Shown here: piece after piece, positions 31,551-39,239 of the stretch
How the letters are laid out: each line of letters opens with the position of its first letter
Position numbering within the stretch: position 1 is the stretch's first letter
DNA from: Streptococcus sanguinis
GTDB taxonomy: Bacteria > Bacillota > Bacilli > Lactobacillales > Streptococcaceae
Length of the DNA: 64,000 bases
Assembly: GCF_013343115.1 (NCBI RefSeq)
Contig: NZ_CP054570.1
Span: 1,736,001-1,800,000 of the forward strand
Direction: 5' to 3'
The notes under the pieces: model-generated
The model's input: the letters and a program-made list of their open reading frames with translations, nothing else
Database searches by the model: none
What the model was told of the DNA's origin: nothing
Translations under genes and position numbers: made by a program

Positions 31551-32180
31551 ATGAAAAAATCAAATCCTGTCCTCTCATTTCTCAAAGAATGGGGCCTCTT
31601 TCTCTTCTTCATCTCTATCATCATCCTATCACGGCTCTTTCTCTGGTCCCCTGTAAAGGTAGATGGCCACTCTATGGACCCTACGCTGGCTAATGGGGAA
31701 TACCTGCTTGTCCTCAAACATCAGTCTATTGACCGATTTGATATCGTCGTCGCCACTGAGACAGATGATAACGGAACGACCAAGGAGATTGTCAAGCGGG
31801 TCATCGGTATGCCGGGTGACACTATTCAGTATGAAAACGATACTCTTTACATCAACGGCAAAAAAACAGACGAACCTTACCTGACGGACTACATCAAGAA
31901 ATTCAAAGAAGACAAGCTCCAATCCACTTATACTGGGGATGATTATGATGACAATGGTGAGTTTTTCAGGAAACTCGCAGCTCAAGCTCAAGCCTTCACT
32001 GTTGACAAAGATGGCAGTCCTGTCTTCACCATCAAGCTTCTGGATGATGAATACCTGCTTCTGGGTGACGACCGTATTGTTTCAAAGGACAGCCGCCAGG
32101 TTGGTGCTTTCAAAGCAAAACAAATCCAGGGCGAAGCTAAGTTCCGCTTCTGGCCACTGCTGCCTTTTAAGACCTATTAA
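31551..32180 (+). CDS. lepB: Signal peptidase I
   Basis: 209 residues. One N-terminal membrane anchor (GLFLFFISIIILSRLFLW, ~15-32), then the catalytic Ser41 in VDGHSMDPTLANGEYL and the general base Lys82 in IVKRVIGMPGDTIQYEND. Box E GDDRIVSKDSRQVGAF is present. It removes signal peptides from exported proteins at the outer face of the membrane. AAAGGT precedes the ATG, 3 bases after the rnhC stop, so rnhC-lepB is an operon ended by a strong terminator. Confidence 0.96.
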   Translation: MKKSNPVLSFLKEWGLFLFFISIIILSRLFLWSPVKVDGHSMDPTLANGEYLLVLKHQSIDRFDIVVATETDDNGTTKEIVKRVIGMPGDTIQYENDTLYINGKKTDEPYLTDYIKKFKEDKLQSTYTGDDYDDNGEFFRKLAAQAQAFTVDKDGSPVFTIKLLDDEYLLLGDDRIVSKDSRQVGAFKAKQIQGEAKFRFWPLLPFKTY

Positions 32181-32185
32181 GCATA

Positions 32186-32221
32186 CCGAACTCAGCTGAA
32201 CATCAGCTGGGTTCGTTTTAA
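32186..32221 (+). terminator. Terminator after lepB
   Basis: CGAACTCAGCTG / CAGCTGGGTTCG with a 5-base loop, then TTTTA. Confidence 0.9.
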
Positions 32222-32239
32222 AAGAAGAACCTATAAACT

Positions 32240-34606
32240 ATGGAATTTTACTTTTCAGGAACGATTGAACGTATTATTTTTGAAAATCCCAGCAACTTTT
32301 TCCGTATCCTACTCTTAGATATTGAGGATACAGATGCCGAGGATTTTGAAGATTTTGAAATCATTGTCACCGGCTCTATGGCAGATGTCATGGAAGGTGA
32401 AGATTACACCTTCTGGGGCAGTCTCGTCCAGCACCCCAAATATGGCCAGCAGCTGAAAATTTCTCGCTATGAGCGTGCCAAACCCAGCAGCAAAGGCCTA
32501 GTAAAATACTTCTCCAGCGACCATTTCAAGGGCATCGGGGTCAAGACTGCTCAAAAAATCGTCCAACTCTACGGAGAAGATACCGAGGACACCATTGACA
32601 AGATTTTAGCAGAGCCGGAAAAGCTGACTCAGATAAACGGCTTAGCAGCTAAGAACCGCGAGGCCTTTGTCGCCAAGCTAAGACTCAACTACGGAACTGA
32701 GATGGTACTAGCCAAGCTGGCAGCCTACGGCATTCCCAATAAGCTAGCTTTTCAAATCCAGGATACCTACAAGGAAGAAACGCTGGATATTGTCGAAAAA
32801 TATCCCTATCAGCTAGTAGAGGATATTCAGGGAATCGGCTTTAAAATTGCTGACCATCTGGCAGAAGAGCTGGGCATCCAAAGTGATGCCCCTGAGCGTT
32901 TTCGGGCTGGCCTTGTCCATACCTTGCTGACCCAGTCCATGGAGCGGGGAGATACCTATGTTGAAGCTCGTGATTTACTAGAGCACACCATCGAACTCTT
33001 AGAAAGCTCACGTCAAGTGGAGCTGAACCTTAGTCTAGTCGCTGATGAACTGGCCCATCTGATTGAGGAAGATAAGGTCCAAAATGTAGAGACCAAGATT
33101 TTTGAAAACAGCCTATTTTTTGCTGAAGAAGGAATAAAAAGCAATCTAGTACGTCTGCTGGAAAAAGGAGAACAAGACTGCTTTGACGCAGATGAAATTA
33201 CTGCCGCTATCCAGCAAGTGGAGGAGAACTCCGGCATCACCTATGACAGTATCCAAAAAGAAGCTATCCGTCAGGCTATCAATCAGAAGGTCTTTATCCT
33301 AACCGGCGGACCGGGTACTGGAAAAACTACCGTTATCAACTGTATCATCGCAGTCTACGCCCAGCTTCGCGGTTTGGATCTGCGAAAGGTCAATGATCTG
33401 CCGATTCTGCTGGCAGCTCCGACCGGACGTGCTGCTCGTCGCATGAACGAATTGACTGGTCTTCCTAGCGCTACTATTCACCGCCATTTGGGGATGACTG
33501 GCGATGATGATACCAGTCATTTGGATGATTATCTAGATGCTGATTTTATCATTGTAGATGAATTTTCCATGGTGGATACTTGGTTGGCTAATCAACTCCT
33601 CAGCAATATCTCCTCTCAGACCAAACTCTTGATTGTCGGAGATGCCGACCAGCTGCCCTCTGTCAGTCCAGGTCAGGTACTGGCGGACTTGCTGCAGATA
33701 CCGACTATTCCACAGACCAAGCTGGAAACCATCTATCGGCAGAGCGAAGAGTCTACAATCGTTACACTGGCTAGCCAGATTCAGAAGGGTATTTTACCAG
33801 CAGATTTTACAGAGAAAAAAGCGGACCGCTCATATTTTGAAGCTAGAAATGAGCACATCCCGCCTATGATTGAGAAAATCGCTAGCGCAGCCATTCGCAG
33901 CGGTATCCCAGCTCAAGATGTTCAGGTATTAGCACCTATGTATCGGGGGCCAGCCGGTATCGACCAGATTAACAATCTTATGCAAAATCTCATCAATCCT
34001 GTCGAGAAAGATGAGTTGACCTTTGAAGCTCCCGACTGTCAGTATCGCCAAGGAGACAGGGTTATCCACTTGGTCAATGATGCTGAAAGCAATGTCTTCA
34101 ACGGTGACTTAGGCTATATCAGCGACCTGCTGCCTGCTAAGTACACCGACTCCAAGCAGGACGAGCTGACCATCAACTTTGACGGCAATGAAATCATCTA
34201 CCCGCGCAGCGAATGGTACAAGATTCGCCTAGCCTACGCCATGAGCATCCACAAGTCTCAGGGCAGTGAATTTCCGGTGGTTATCTTGCCCATCACTAAG
34301 AGCAGTCACCGGATGCTGCAGCGCAACCTCATCTACACCGCTATCACCCGCGCCAAGAGCAAGCTGATCCTGCTTGGGGAAAAAGCTGCCTTTAACTATG
34401 CCGTCAAAAACACCGGCACCGCCCGCAAAACTTATCTCATCGAGCGCTTTGGAGACCTCCCGCAAGCCGAAAGCAATATCCACAATCCTGTGGATAAAAT
34501 GAAAACACCTGTGGAAAAATATGTCTTGACAGAAGAAAATTTCCTGAAAATTGACCCCCTAATCGGCCTGACCGAGGAAGATATCCACAGTATATTCAGC
34601 ACATAA
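32240..34606 (+). CDS. recD2: RecD2-type DNA helicase (RecD/TraA family)
   Basis: 788 residues. It has the long N-terminal domain with helix-hairpin-helix repeats (FKGIGVKTAQKIVQLYG; IQGIGFKIADHLAEELG) that marks RecD2 in organisms using RecA-independent contexts without RecBC. Helicase core: Walker A GGPGTGKTT (356-364), APTGRAARRMNELTG, motif II FIIVDEFSMVDTWL, GDADQLPSVSPGQVL, and motif VI AYAMSIHKSQGSEF...YTAITRAKSKLIL. It is a 5'-3' DNA helicase of repair and genome stability. Monocistronic between two terminators. Confidence 0.95.
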   Translation: MEFYFSGTIERIIFENPSNFFRILLLDIEDTDAEDFEDFEIIVTGSMADVMEGEDYTFWGSLVQHPKYGQQLKISRYERAKPSSKGLVKYFSSDHFKGIGVKTAQKIVQLYGEDTEDTIDKILAEPEKLTQINGLAAKNREAFVAKLRLNYGTEMVLAKLAAYGIPNKLAFQIQDTYKEETLDIVEKYPYQLVEDIQGIGFKIADHLAEELGIQSDAPERFRAGLVHTLLTQSMERGDTYVEARDLLEHTIELLESSRQVELNLSLVADELAHLIEEDKVQNVETKIFENSLFFAEEGIKSNLVRLLEKGEQDCFDADEITAAIQQVEENSGITYDSIQKEAIRQAINQKVFILTGGPGTGKTTVINCIIAVYAQLRGLDLRKVNDLPILLAAPTGRAARRMNELTGLPSATIHRHLGMTGDDDTSHLDDYLDADFIIVDEFSMVDTWLANQLLSNISSQTKLLIVGDADQLPSVSPGQVLADLLQIPTIPQTKLETIYRQSEESTIVTLASQIQKGILPADFTEKKADRSYFEARNEHIPPMIEKIASAAIRSGIPAQDVQVLAPMYRGPAGIDQINNLMQNLINPVEKDELTFEAPDCQYRQGDRVIHLVNDAESNVFNGDLGYISDLLPAKYTDSKQDELTINFDGNEIIYPRSEWYKIRLAYAMSIHKSQGSEFPVVILPITKSSHRMLQRNLIYTAITRAKSKLILLGEKAAFNYAVKNTGTARKTYLIERFGDLPQAESNIHNPVDKMKTPVEKYVLTEENFLKIDPLIGLTEEDIHSIFST

Positions 34607-34662
34607 ATAAAAAGGCTGGAACAGAATTAAATTTTTTAGTTCTGTCCTATCGCCTTTTTTTA
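34606..34662 (+). terminator. Terminator after recD2
   Basis: AAAAAGGC outer arm and ACAGAATT / AGTTCTGT inner arm, closing GCCTTTTTTT. It also faces the convergent tetR gene. Confidence 0.8.
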
Positions 34663-35298
34663 TGCCTTATTTTTCCGGCTAAAGAGCTGCAGGAGCTCGT
34701 CAGTAAAGATATCCAGACCGACCGAGGTCATCATAAACTGCAGAAAATGGAAACGTTCTGGCAGTTTTTCGGGCTCACTTTCAAAAGCGGTCCCATGCAT
34801 CCAGAAGTTCACCAGCAGCAGAAAAACTTCTGCAGCCTCTTCCGGATACTGGGTCTGAAGGGAGCCATCTGCCATCCCTTTTTTGATAATGTCACTGACC
34901 ACAGGGGCGCCTATCCGCAGATTGTCCCGCATCATGGTCAAAATAAAGCCCGCGTCCTTCTCATACTCACCCACAATGCCGTCCGTAGCCCGGGCTGTCT
35001 GACTTTCCAGATTGGACTTGAGGATGGTCTGCAGCTGCTCCCTGCCAGTCAGATTTTCCGTAGCCTTGAGCCACTGCTTCATCTCTTCTTCCATCAACTC
35101 CTGCCGGCTCCTCATCACCGCCACGACAATCTCATCTTTTGACTTGAAATGATGGTAGATAGCCCCCTTGGAAATGCCTGCCGTCTGGGCGATATCCTGC
35201 ATACTGGTCTTTTCGGACCCCTTTTGGATAAAGAGCTGGGTTGCTGTATTTAAAATTTTTTCTCTCATGGCCTGGGATTTGTCTTTTCGTTGCGCCAT
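34660..35298 (-). CDS. TetR-family transcriptional regulator
   Basis: 212 residues. N-terminal helix-turn-helix is complete: REKILNTATQLFIQKGSEKTSMQDIAQTAGISKGAIYHHFKSKDEIVVAVM. The C-terminal ligand/dimer domain (~60-212) is of a type not tied to a known ligand. It follows two CPBP protease genes on the same strand after 75 bases. Two matching palindromes (CCGACCA-NN-CGGTTT) at 37073-37093 and 37612-37634 lie at the promoters of those genes and of the small gene at 37268, so it is the best candidate repressor for them. A TTGGTAGAAT box just upstream may give it its own promoter. Confidence 0.92.
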   Translation of the reverse strand: MAQRKDKSQAMREKILNTATQLFIQKGSEKTSMQDIAQTAGISKGAIYHHFKSKDEIVVAVMRSRQELMEEEMKQWLKATENLTGREQLQTILKSNLESQTARATDGIVGEYEKDAGFILTMMRDNLRIGAPVVSDIIKKGMADGSLQTQYPEEAAEVFLLLVNFWMHGTAFESEPEKLPERFHFLQFMMTSVGLDIFTDELLQLFSRKNKA

Positions 35299-35373
35299 TC
35301 TGTTCCCCTTTGTTTCTAATATAGCTTTATTCTACCAAAAAAGCCGGGGAAATACAAAATCATAAAAATATCT

Positions 35374-36120
35374 TTAAGCCTTGTCTTGCTGATCCCTTTG
35401 ATACCAAAGATAGATACTGTAAGCCGCCATCAAGATATAGCCTAGGAAAAAGAGCGGATTTTCCGTCCCCTTCCCCAGGAAAATGCCTTCACCAATGGTA
35501 TTGATGGCCCCGTGGAAAAGAACACAGTAAAGGATGGACTGACTGACCTTGTAAAGAGCCGCCAGCCAGAAACGGGCGAGTAGGCAGGCGGCAGTAAAGA
35601 CTAGAAAAGAAGTCCCTGCCTGACTGCTGCCGGGGGTAAAGAAGAGGGGCAGATGCCAGACAACCCAGATTAACCCAGTTGTTACAGTCGCTATCGGAAA
35701 GGGCAGAAGTCTTTCCAGAGTCGGCTGCAGAAAACCTTGCCAGCCAATCTCTTCATTGCCGCCTGTCAGAAGAGTCGTCATGAGAAAAATCAGGGCAATC
35801 CTGAGAAGGCTAAAACCAGGCAGGAGCGGGCTCCAAAAGACTATGGAAAGGGTATAAAGAATTGTCAAAATCAAGAGATGGACCCAAGTCCTTTTTCGGG
35901 CCGATCCGATAGAAGCCAAGAGCTCCTTGAACGATTTTCCTAAGACCAGTTTGGCTCCAATGGCCGGGCCAAAAACACCAGCGATGGTTAGGACCTGGGA
36001 AATAATAGGAATCCTCAAGAAAGCCGAAGCCAGCCAGGCAGACCAGCTAATGCCAAAAGTCCAGGCCAGAAAGGGCAGGATATGCCTTGTCTCTGGCTCT
36101 ACATGTGTTTGTGTTTTCAT
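35374..36120 (-). CDS. CPBP-family intramembrane glutamic protease (copy 1)
   Basis: 248 residues, about seven to eight hydrophobic segments. CPBP (Abi/CAAX-processing) motifs: EEIGWQGFLQP (motif 1, the EExxxR-like pair with Gln-Gly in place of Arg-Gly), a middle helix TGLIWVVWHLPLFF (FxxxH type, His at HLPLFF) and the C-terminal VLFHGAINTIGEG (HxxxN/D). AAGGAG precedes the ATG at 36120. Members act in peptide maturation or bacteriocin self-protection; the substrate is unknown here. The N-terminal ~22 residues are nearly identical to copy 2. The two genes are 46 bases apart. Confidence 0.88.
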   Translation of the reverse strand: MKTQTHVEPETRHILPFLAWTFGISWSAWLASAFLRIPIISQVLTIAGVFGPAIGAKLVLGKSFKELLASIGSARKRTWVHLLILTILYTLSIVFWSPLLPGFSLLRIALIFLMTTLLTGGNEEIGWQGFLQPTLERLLPFPIATVTTGLIWVVWHLPLFFTPGSSQAGTSFLVFTAACLLARFWLAALYKVSQSILYCVLFHGAINTIGEGIFLGKGTENPLFFLGYILMAAYSIYLWYQRDQQDKA

Positions 36121-36165
36121 ATGATTACTCCTTTTTCTTTGGAAGAAGAGCGATTGCCAAGATTT

Positions 36166-36960
36166 TTAGCCTGCATCTTTCTGAACTCCTTTCCGGTTGC
36201 CCTTCCAATACCACCAGCCGACCAGCAGGGCGGTCATGACCAGATTAGCAGCCTGGAAGCTGAGATACCTTCCGCCATTTGTAGCACTGCCGACAATCGT
36301 CGCCTGAGCAAAGTTAATGCAGCCGTGAAAGACCATGCAGGCAAAGACAGAGGCCGTCTGCTTGTAGAGAACCGCCTGACAGAAACAGAGCAAGATACCA
36401 AAGGAGAGATAGAAGGGCAAAGAAATCTGACTTTGACTCGTTCCCGGAATCAGCCAGAGGGGCAGATGCCAGGCCACCCAGACCAGAGCCGTGATGACAG
36501 TTGCCAGAGGGAAGGAGAATTTTTTCTCCAGAGCCGGCTGCAGGAGGCCCCGCCAGCCCAGCTCTTCATTCCCGCCCCCAGCAAAGGTGACAAAGGTCCA
36601 GCCCAGAGGAAACATCAGAATGGCATTGAGTGGCGGTAATACAGGATTGGCGATAAAAAGGGTCAAAACCCGAACCAGACAGAAGACCAGCATGTAAATC
36701 CACCAGCCCTTAGCATGAGAAAAGATAAAGTCCAGCATCTTCTTAGGATGAGAAATTTTGAGGCTGATAAAAGTTCCCAAGGTCGGTCCGAAGCCCCCGA
36801 TGAAATTGAGAGCAAAGCCCAAAGGATCAGCCCCGCTGGTCAGCTTCAGGGCGGTTAAAATATACTGAATCAGCCAGGATCCCCAGGTAATGCCAAAAGT
36901 CCAGGCCAGAAAGGGCAGGATATGCCTTGTCTCTGGCTCTACATGTGTTTGTTTGTTCAT
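36166..36960 (-). CDS. CPBP-family intramembrane glutamic protease (copy 2)
   Basis: 264 residues from ATG 36960 (ATAAGGAG upstream; a longer start at 36978 has none). Motifs are GNEELGWRGLLQPALEKKFSFP (EExxxR complete: EELGWRG), TALVWVAWHLPLWLIPG and ACMVFHGCINFAQATIVG. Copy 2 keeps the canonical Arg, where copy 1 has Gln. The start of the coding sequence shares 65 identical bases with copy 1 (36888-36952 against 36048-36112), but the rest has diverged strongly. First gene of the CPBP2-CPBP1-tetR group, behind a promoter with an operator at its start. Confidence 0.88.
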   Translation of the reverse strand: MNKQTHVEPETRHILPFLAWTFGITWGSWLIQYILTALKLTSGADPLGFALNFIGGFGPTLGTFISLKISHPKKMLDFIFSHAKGWWIYMLVFCLVRVLTLFIANPVLPPLNAILMFPLGWTFVTFAGGGNEELGWRGLLQPALEKKFSFPLATVITALVWVAWHLPLWLIPGTSQSQISLPFYLSFGILLCFCQAVLYKQTASVFACMVFHGCINFAQATIVGSATNGGRYLSFQAANLVMTALLVGWWYWKGNRKGVQKDAG

Positions 36961-37072
36961 ACGATAACTCCTTATCAAATGTAGAATAGTGAAAAGTCAT
37001 CCGAAAACTGGACAAAAGCATCCTTTACTTTCAGTCTTTCAGATGATTGCCTGTTTTGAAACGTAGTTTTGT

Positions 37073-37093
37073 AAAATCCGACCATTCGGTTTG
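37073..37093. promoter_or_regulatory. Predicted TetR operator O1
   Basis: AAAATCCGACCATTCGGTTTG, an imperfect palindrome centred on CCGA-ccat-TCGG, lying just downstream of the -10 box of the CPBP2 promoter. It shares CCGACCA-NN-CGGTTT with O2. Confidence 0.6.
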
Positions 37094-37229
37094 TTTTGTT
37101 ATAAAAAATAAAGACCTGCGCCAAATAGAAAACGTAGTCTTTTAGTCCTTGCCTAAAATAAAAAGCAAAGATAGACTAAATAATGCTAAAAGCTATGTCA
37201 GCACCGTTTAGCTACTGCCTGCTGCTTTT

Positions 37230-37244
37230 AGTTTCTAAGTTGTC
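37230..37244 (+). repeat. Left arm of 15-base inverted repeat
   Basis: AGTTTCTAAGTTGTC. Its exact reverse complement is at 37722-37736. The pair brackets the small gene at 37268-37594 with its promoter and operator. Confidence 0.8.
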
Positions 37245-37267
37245 CTGACTCTGATGCTTAAGACATG

Positions 37268-37594
37268 CTACTTGCTCCTTTCTTGATTTTGCAATCGCCG
37301 AATTTGCCAGAGATTGGAGGCAAGACTCAGCCCCCCTACTGCCATAATACCCAGTCCTCGCCAAGGGCTAAAGACAGAAGTCAGCAAGCCACCAGCAAGG
37401 ACAGCATATCCAGCTTTGACTCCCCACTTAGAATAGCGTATGAGATTCTCACCCTGTGTTATCTTTTCTAGCCACACCTTACGTTTTTCTGCCTGCTGCT
37501 GCAAAAACTCTTTCTGACCTTCCCGCTGCCGATCCAGCTCCTGATTAAACTTGAGGATGTGCTCGCTTGTTTTTTCTACTACAGATTTCTTCAT
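37268..37594 (-). CDS. Small coiled-coil membrane protein
   Basis: 108 residues, family not recognised. Residues 1-50 are charged and helical (EKTSEHILKFNQELDRQREGQKEFLQQQAEKRKVWLEKI), likely a coiled coil. A hydrophobic part follows (WGVKAGYAVLAGGLLTSVFSPWRGLGIMAVGGLSLASNLW, ~55-95) that could form a membrane hairpin, and a short basic tail closes it. GAAAGGAG lies before the ATG. It has its own promoter (TGGACA-17-TATACT) with the O2 operator placed directly after the -10, so it is predicted to be repressed by the neighbouring TetR protein together with the CPBP genes. Confidence 0.7.
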   Translation of the reverse strand: MKKSVVEKTSEHILKFNQELDRQREGQKEFLQQQAEKRKVWLEKITQGENLIRYSKWGVKAGYAVLAGGLLTSVFSPWRGLGIMAVGGLSLASNLWQIRRLQNQERSK

Positions 37595-37611
37595 TTCTGC
37601 TCCTTTCTTTT

Positions 37612-37635
37612 TAAAAACCGACCAGACGGTTTTTT
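37612..37635. promoter_or_regulatory. Predicted TetR operator O2
   Basis: AAAAACCGACCAGACGGTTT with further T: palindrome AAAACCG / CGGTTTT. It lies between the -10 box and the ribosome site of the gene at 37268-37594. Confidence 0.65.
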
Positions 37636-37648
37636 ATTTTATAAACTC

Positions 37649-37677
37649 AGTATAACAGACACAGAAAACTTTGTCCA
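37649..37677 (-). promoter_or_regulatory. Promoter of the small membrane protein gene
   Basis: TGGACA (37672-37677), 17-base spacer, TATACT (37649-37654) on the minus strand. Confidence 0.8.
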
Positions 37678-37721
37678 GTATTTTTTCAAAAAAGATTATT
37701 TTTAGTCAATGAAAATTATCA

Positions 37722-37736
37722 GACAACTTAGAAACT
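37722..37736 (-). repeat. Right arm of 15-base inverted repeat
   Basis: Exact reverse complement of the arm at 37230-37244. Confidence 0.8.
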
Positions 37737-37806
37737 CGTCACAAGCAACTCTCTCATACTAAAAACTATATCTAAAAAAGCCCGGTAATGAACCAAGCCT
37801 TTATCT

Positions 37807-38871
37807 TTATTCAAACCCCGTCACTGTCAGTCCTAGCAGACGAATACCTCGTGGTTGTTCTTCCAAGCTATCGTAAATCTCATGAGCCGTTCGCTCGATT
37901 TGCTCCTTGTCTTGAGTGGCTAGATTCAAACTTTTCCTTTTAGTCAAGGTAGAGAAATCTGCATAGCGGATTTTCAGAACGATGGTTCGTCCTTTCTTAT
38001 CATGCTTAGTCAGGCTATTTTCTACCTTCTGTGCCAGCAGGGTCAGCTCTTTCTTGATGTCCTCCTCACTATAGAGCAGTTTGGCATAGGTCCGCTCCTT
38101 CCCGATCGACTTACGAATACGATTGGATTTGACTGGACTATTACTGATGCCACGCGCTTTACGATAGAGATCAAAACCAAAGCGACCAAACTTATCAATC
38201 AGGGTCATTTCTGGTATCTTGAGCAGATCTCCACCAGTATAAACTCCCATTTCATGCAGTTTTTCAACGCTCTTCTTACCAACCCCATGAAATTTGGCAA
38301 TGTCCATAGGAGCCAGAAAGACCTCTGCTTCCTCAGGCAGAATAACAGTCAGACCATGAGGCTTCTCATAGTCACTGGCAATCTTGGCCAGAAACTTATT
38401 ATAAGAAACACCTGCCGAAGCCGTCAGTTGCAGCTCATTCCAGATATCGTGCTGAATCAGCTTGGCTATTTTGACTGCAGATTTAATCCCAAGCTTGTTT
38501 TCCGTTACATCCAGATAAGCCTCGTCAATGCTCATTGGCTCAATCAAATCCGTATATCGTTTGAAAATCTCTCGGATCTGCAAGCCGACTGCTTGATATT
38601 TTTCGTAATTCCCCGAGATAAAAATCCCCTGTGGGCAACGCTCATAGGCTTCCTTGGAGCTCATAGCCGAATGAACTCCGAACTTTCTGGCCTCATAATT
38701 GCAGGTGGAGACGACACCACGACCGCCTGTCAAGCGGGGATCGCTGCCGATGATGACCGGATGCCCCTTTAGCTTAGGATTATCCCGCTCTTCCACCGAA
38801 GCGAAAAAAGCGTCCATATCAATGTGGATAATCTTCCGAGATGTATCGTTAATCAGTGGAAAAATCAGCAT
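37807..38871 (-). CDS. dinB: DNA polymerase IV
   Basis: 354 residues, full-length Y-family polymerase. Seen: catalytic [48 protein letters not shown], the second acidic site [14 protein letters not shown], the helix-hairpin-helix [24 protein letters not shown], and a little-finger domain ending [14 protein letters not shown]. It performs translesion synthesis. GGAGGAGG precedes the ATG. The C-terminus lacks an obvious beta-clamp pentapeptide beyond the final residues. It is divergent from pflB with 368 bases between. Confidence 0.95.
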   Translation of the reverse strand: MLIFPLINDTSRKIIHIDMDAFFASVEERDNPKLKGHPVIIGSDPRLTGGRGVVSTCNYEARKFGVHSAMSSKEAYERCPQGIFISGNYEKYQAVGLQIREIFKRYTDLIEPMSIDEAYLDVTENKLGIKSAVKIAKLIQHDIWNELQLTASAGVSYNKFLAKIASDYEKPHGLTVILPEEAEVFLAPMDIAKFHGVGKKSVEKLHEMGVYTGGDLLKIPEMTLIDKFGRFGFDLYRKARGISNSPVKSNRIRKSIGKERTYAKLLYSEEDIKKELTLLAQKVENSLTKHDKKGRTIVLKIRYADFSTLTKRKSLNLATQDKEQIERTAHEIYDSLEEQPRGIRLLGLTVTGFE

Positions 38872-39239
38872 GTCCTCCTCCTTTCTCCTGCCATCAATCT
38901 CAGCTTACAAGCTTTCACAAAGTCAGCCCTTTTACTCAAATAAATCTGAAACAGTTTTTCGTTCTTGTAAAAAGTATTTTAAACGTAAGATTCTTCGTCA
39001 GCAATTTTTGTATGACATTTTAATTACTTTTATTATAACTTTTTTACCCATTTTTCCAAAATATTTGAAAAGAGTTATGTTTTTCAAATCTATAGTACAC
39101 ATCCGCGACTTTTTACTTTCTGTATTATAAAAGAAAGTCTTTCTTTCTGCCGAAAATGGTTTGTGAAACCGATTACCGTATGATATACTTTACTTATAAA
39201 TGTAACAGTTTATGTTGCTAGAATAAAGAGGAAAATCAA
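38872..39239. other. Intergenic region dinB / pflB
   Basis: 368 bases, very AT-rich, without a credible ORF. The right end carries the pflB promoter. Several TATTATAA-like strings (about 39034 and 39123) could be further -10 elements. No LexA/HdiR-type or other SOS box was recognised for dinB. Confidence 0.5.
39161..39189 (+). promoter_or_regulatory. pflB promoter
   Basis: TTGTGA (39161-39166), 17-base spacer, TG-A-TATACT (-10 at 39184-39189). The -35 box is part of TTGTGAAACCGATTACC, which contains a Rex half-site (TTGTGAA) and a weak cre-like core (TGAAACCGATTACC). Confidence 0.7.

Larger units (their letters stand above)
36961..37267. other. Non-coding region upstream of CPBP copy 2
   Basis: 307 bases without a gene. 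It holds the operator at 37073-37093 and a promoter on the minus strand (TTTGGC, 16-base spacer, TATAAC with -10 at 37098-37103), plus one arm of a 15-base inverted repeat (37230-37244). The rest is AT-rich with two AAACGTAGT copies (37059-37067 and about 37131-37139). I saw no other ORF or RNA. Confidence 0.6.

Noticed and set aside
37059..37139. AAACGTAGT direct repeats upstream of CPBP copy 2
   Set aside because: Two short copies 70 bases apart in AT-rich sequence. They are too short to support a binding-site claim beyond a note in the region entry.
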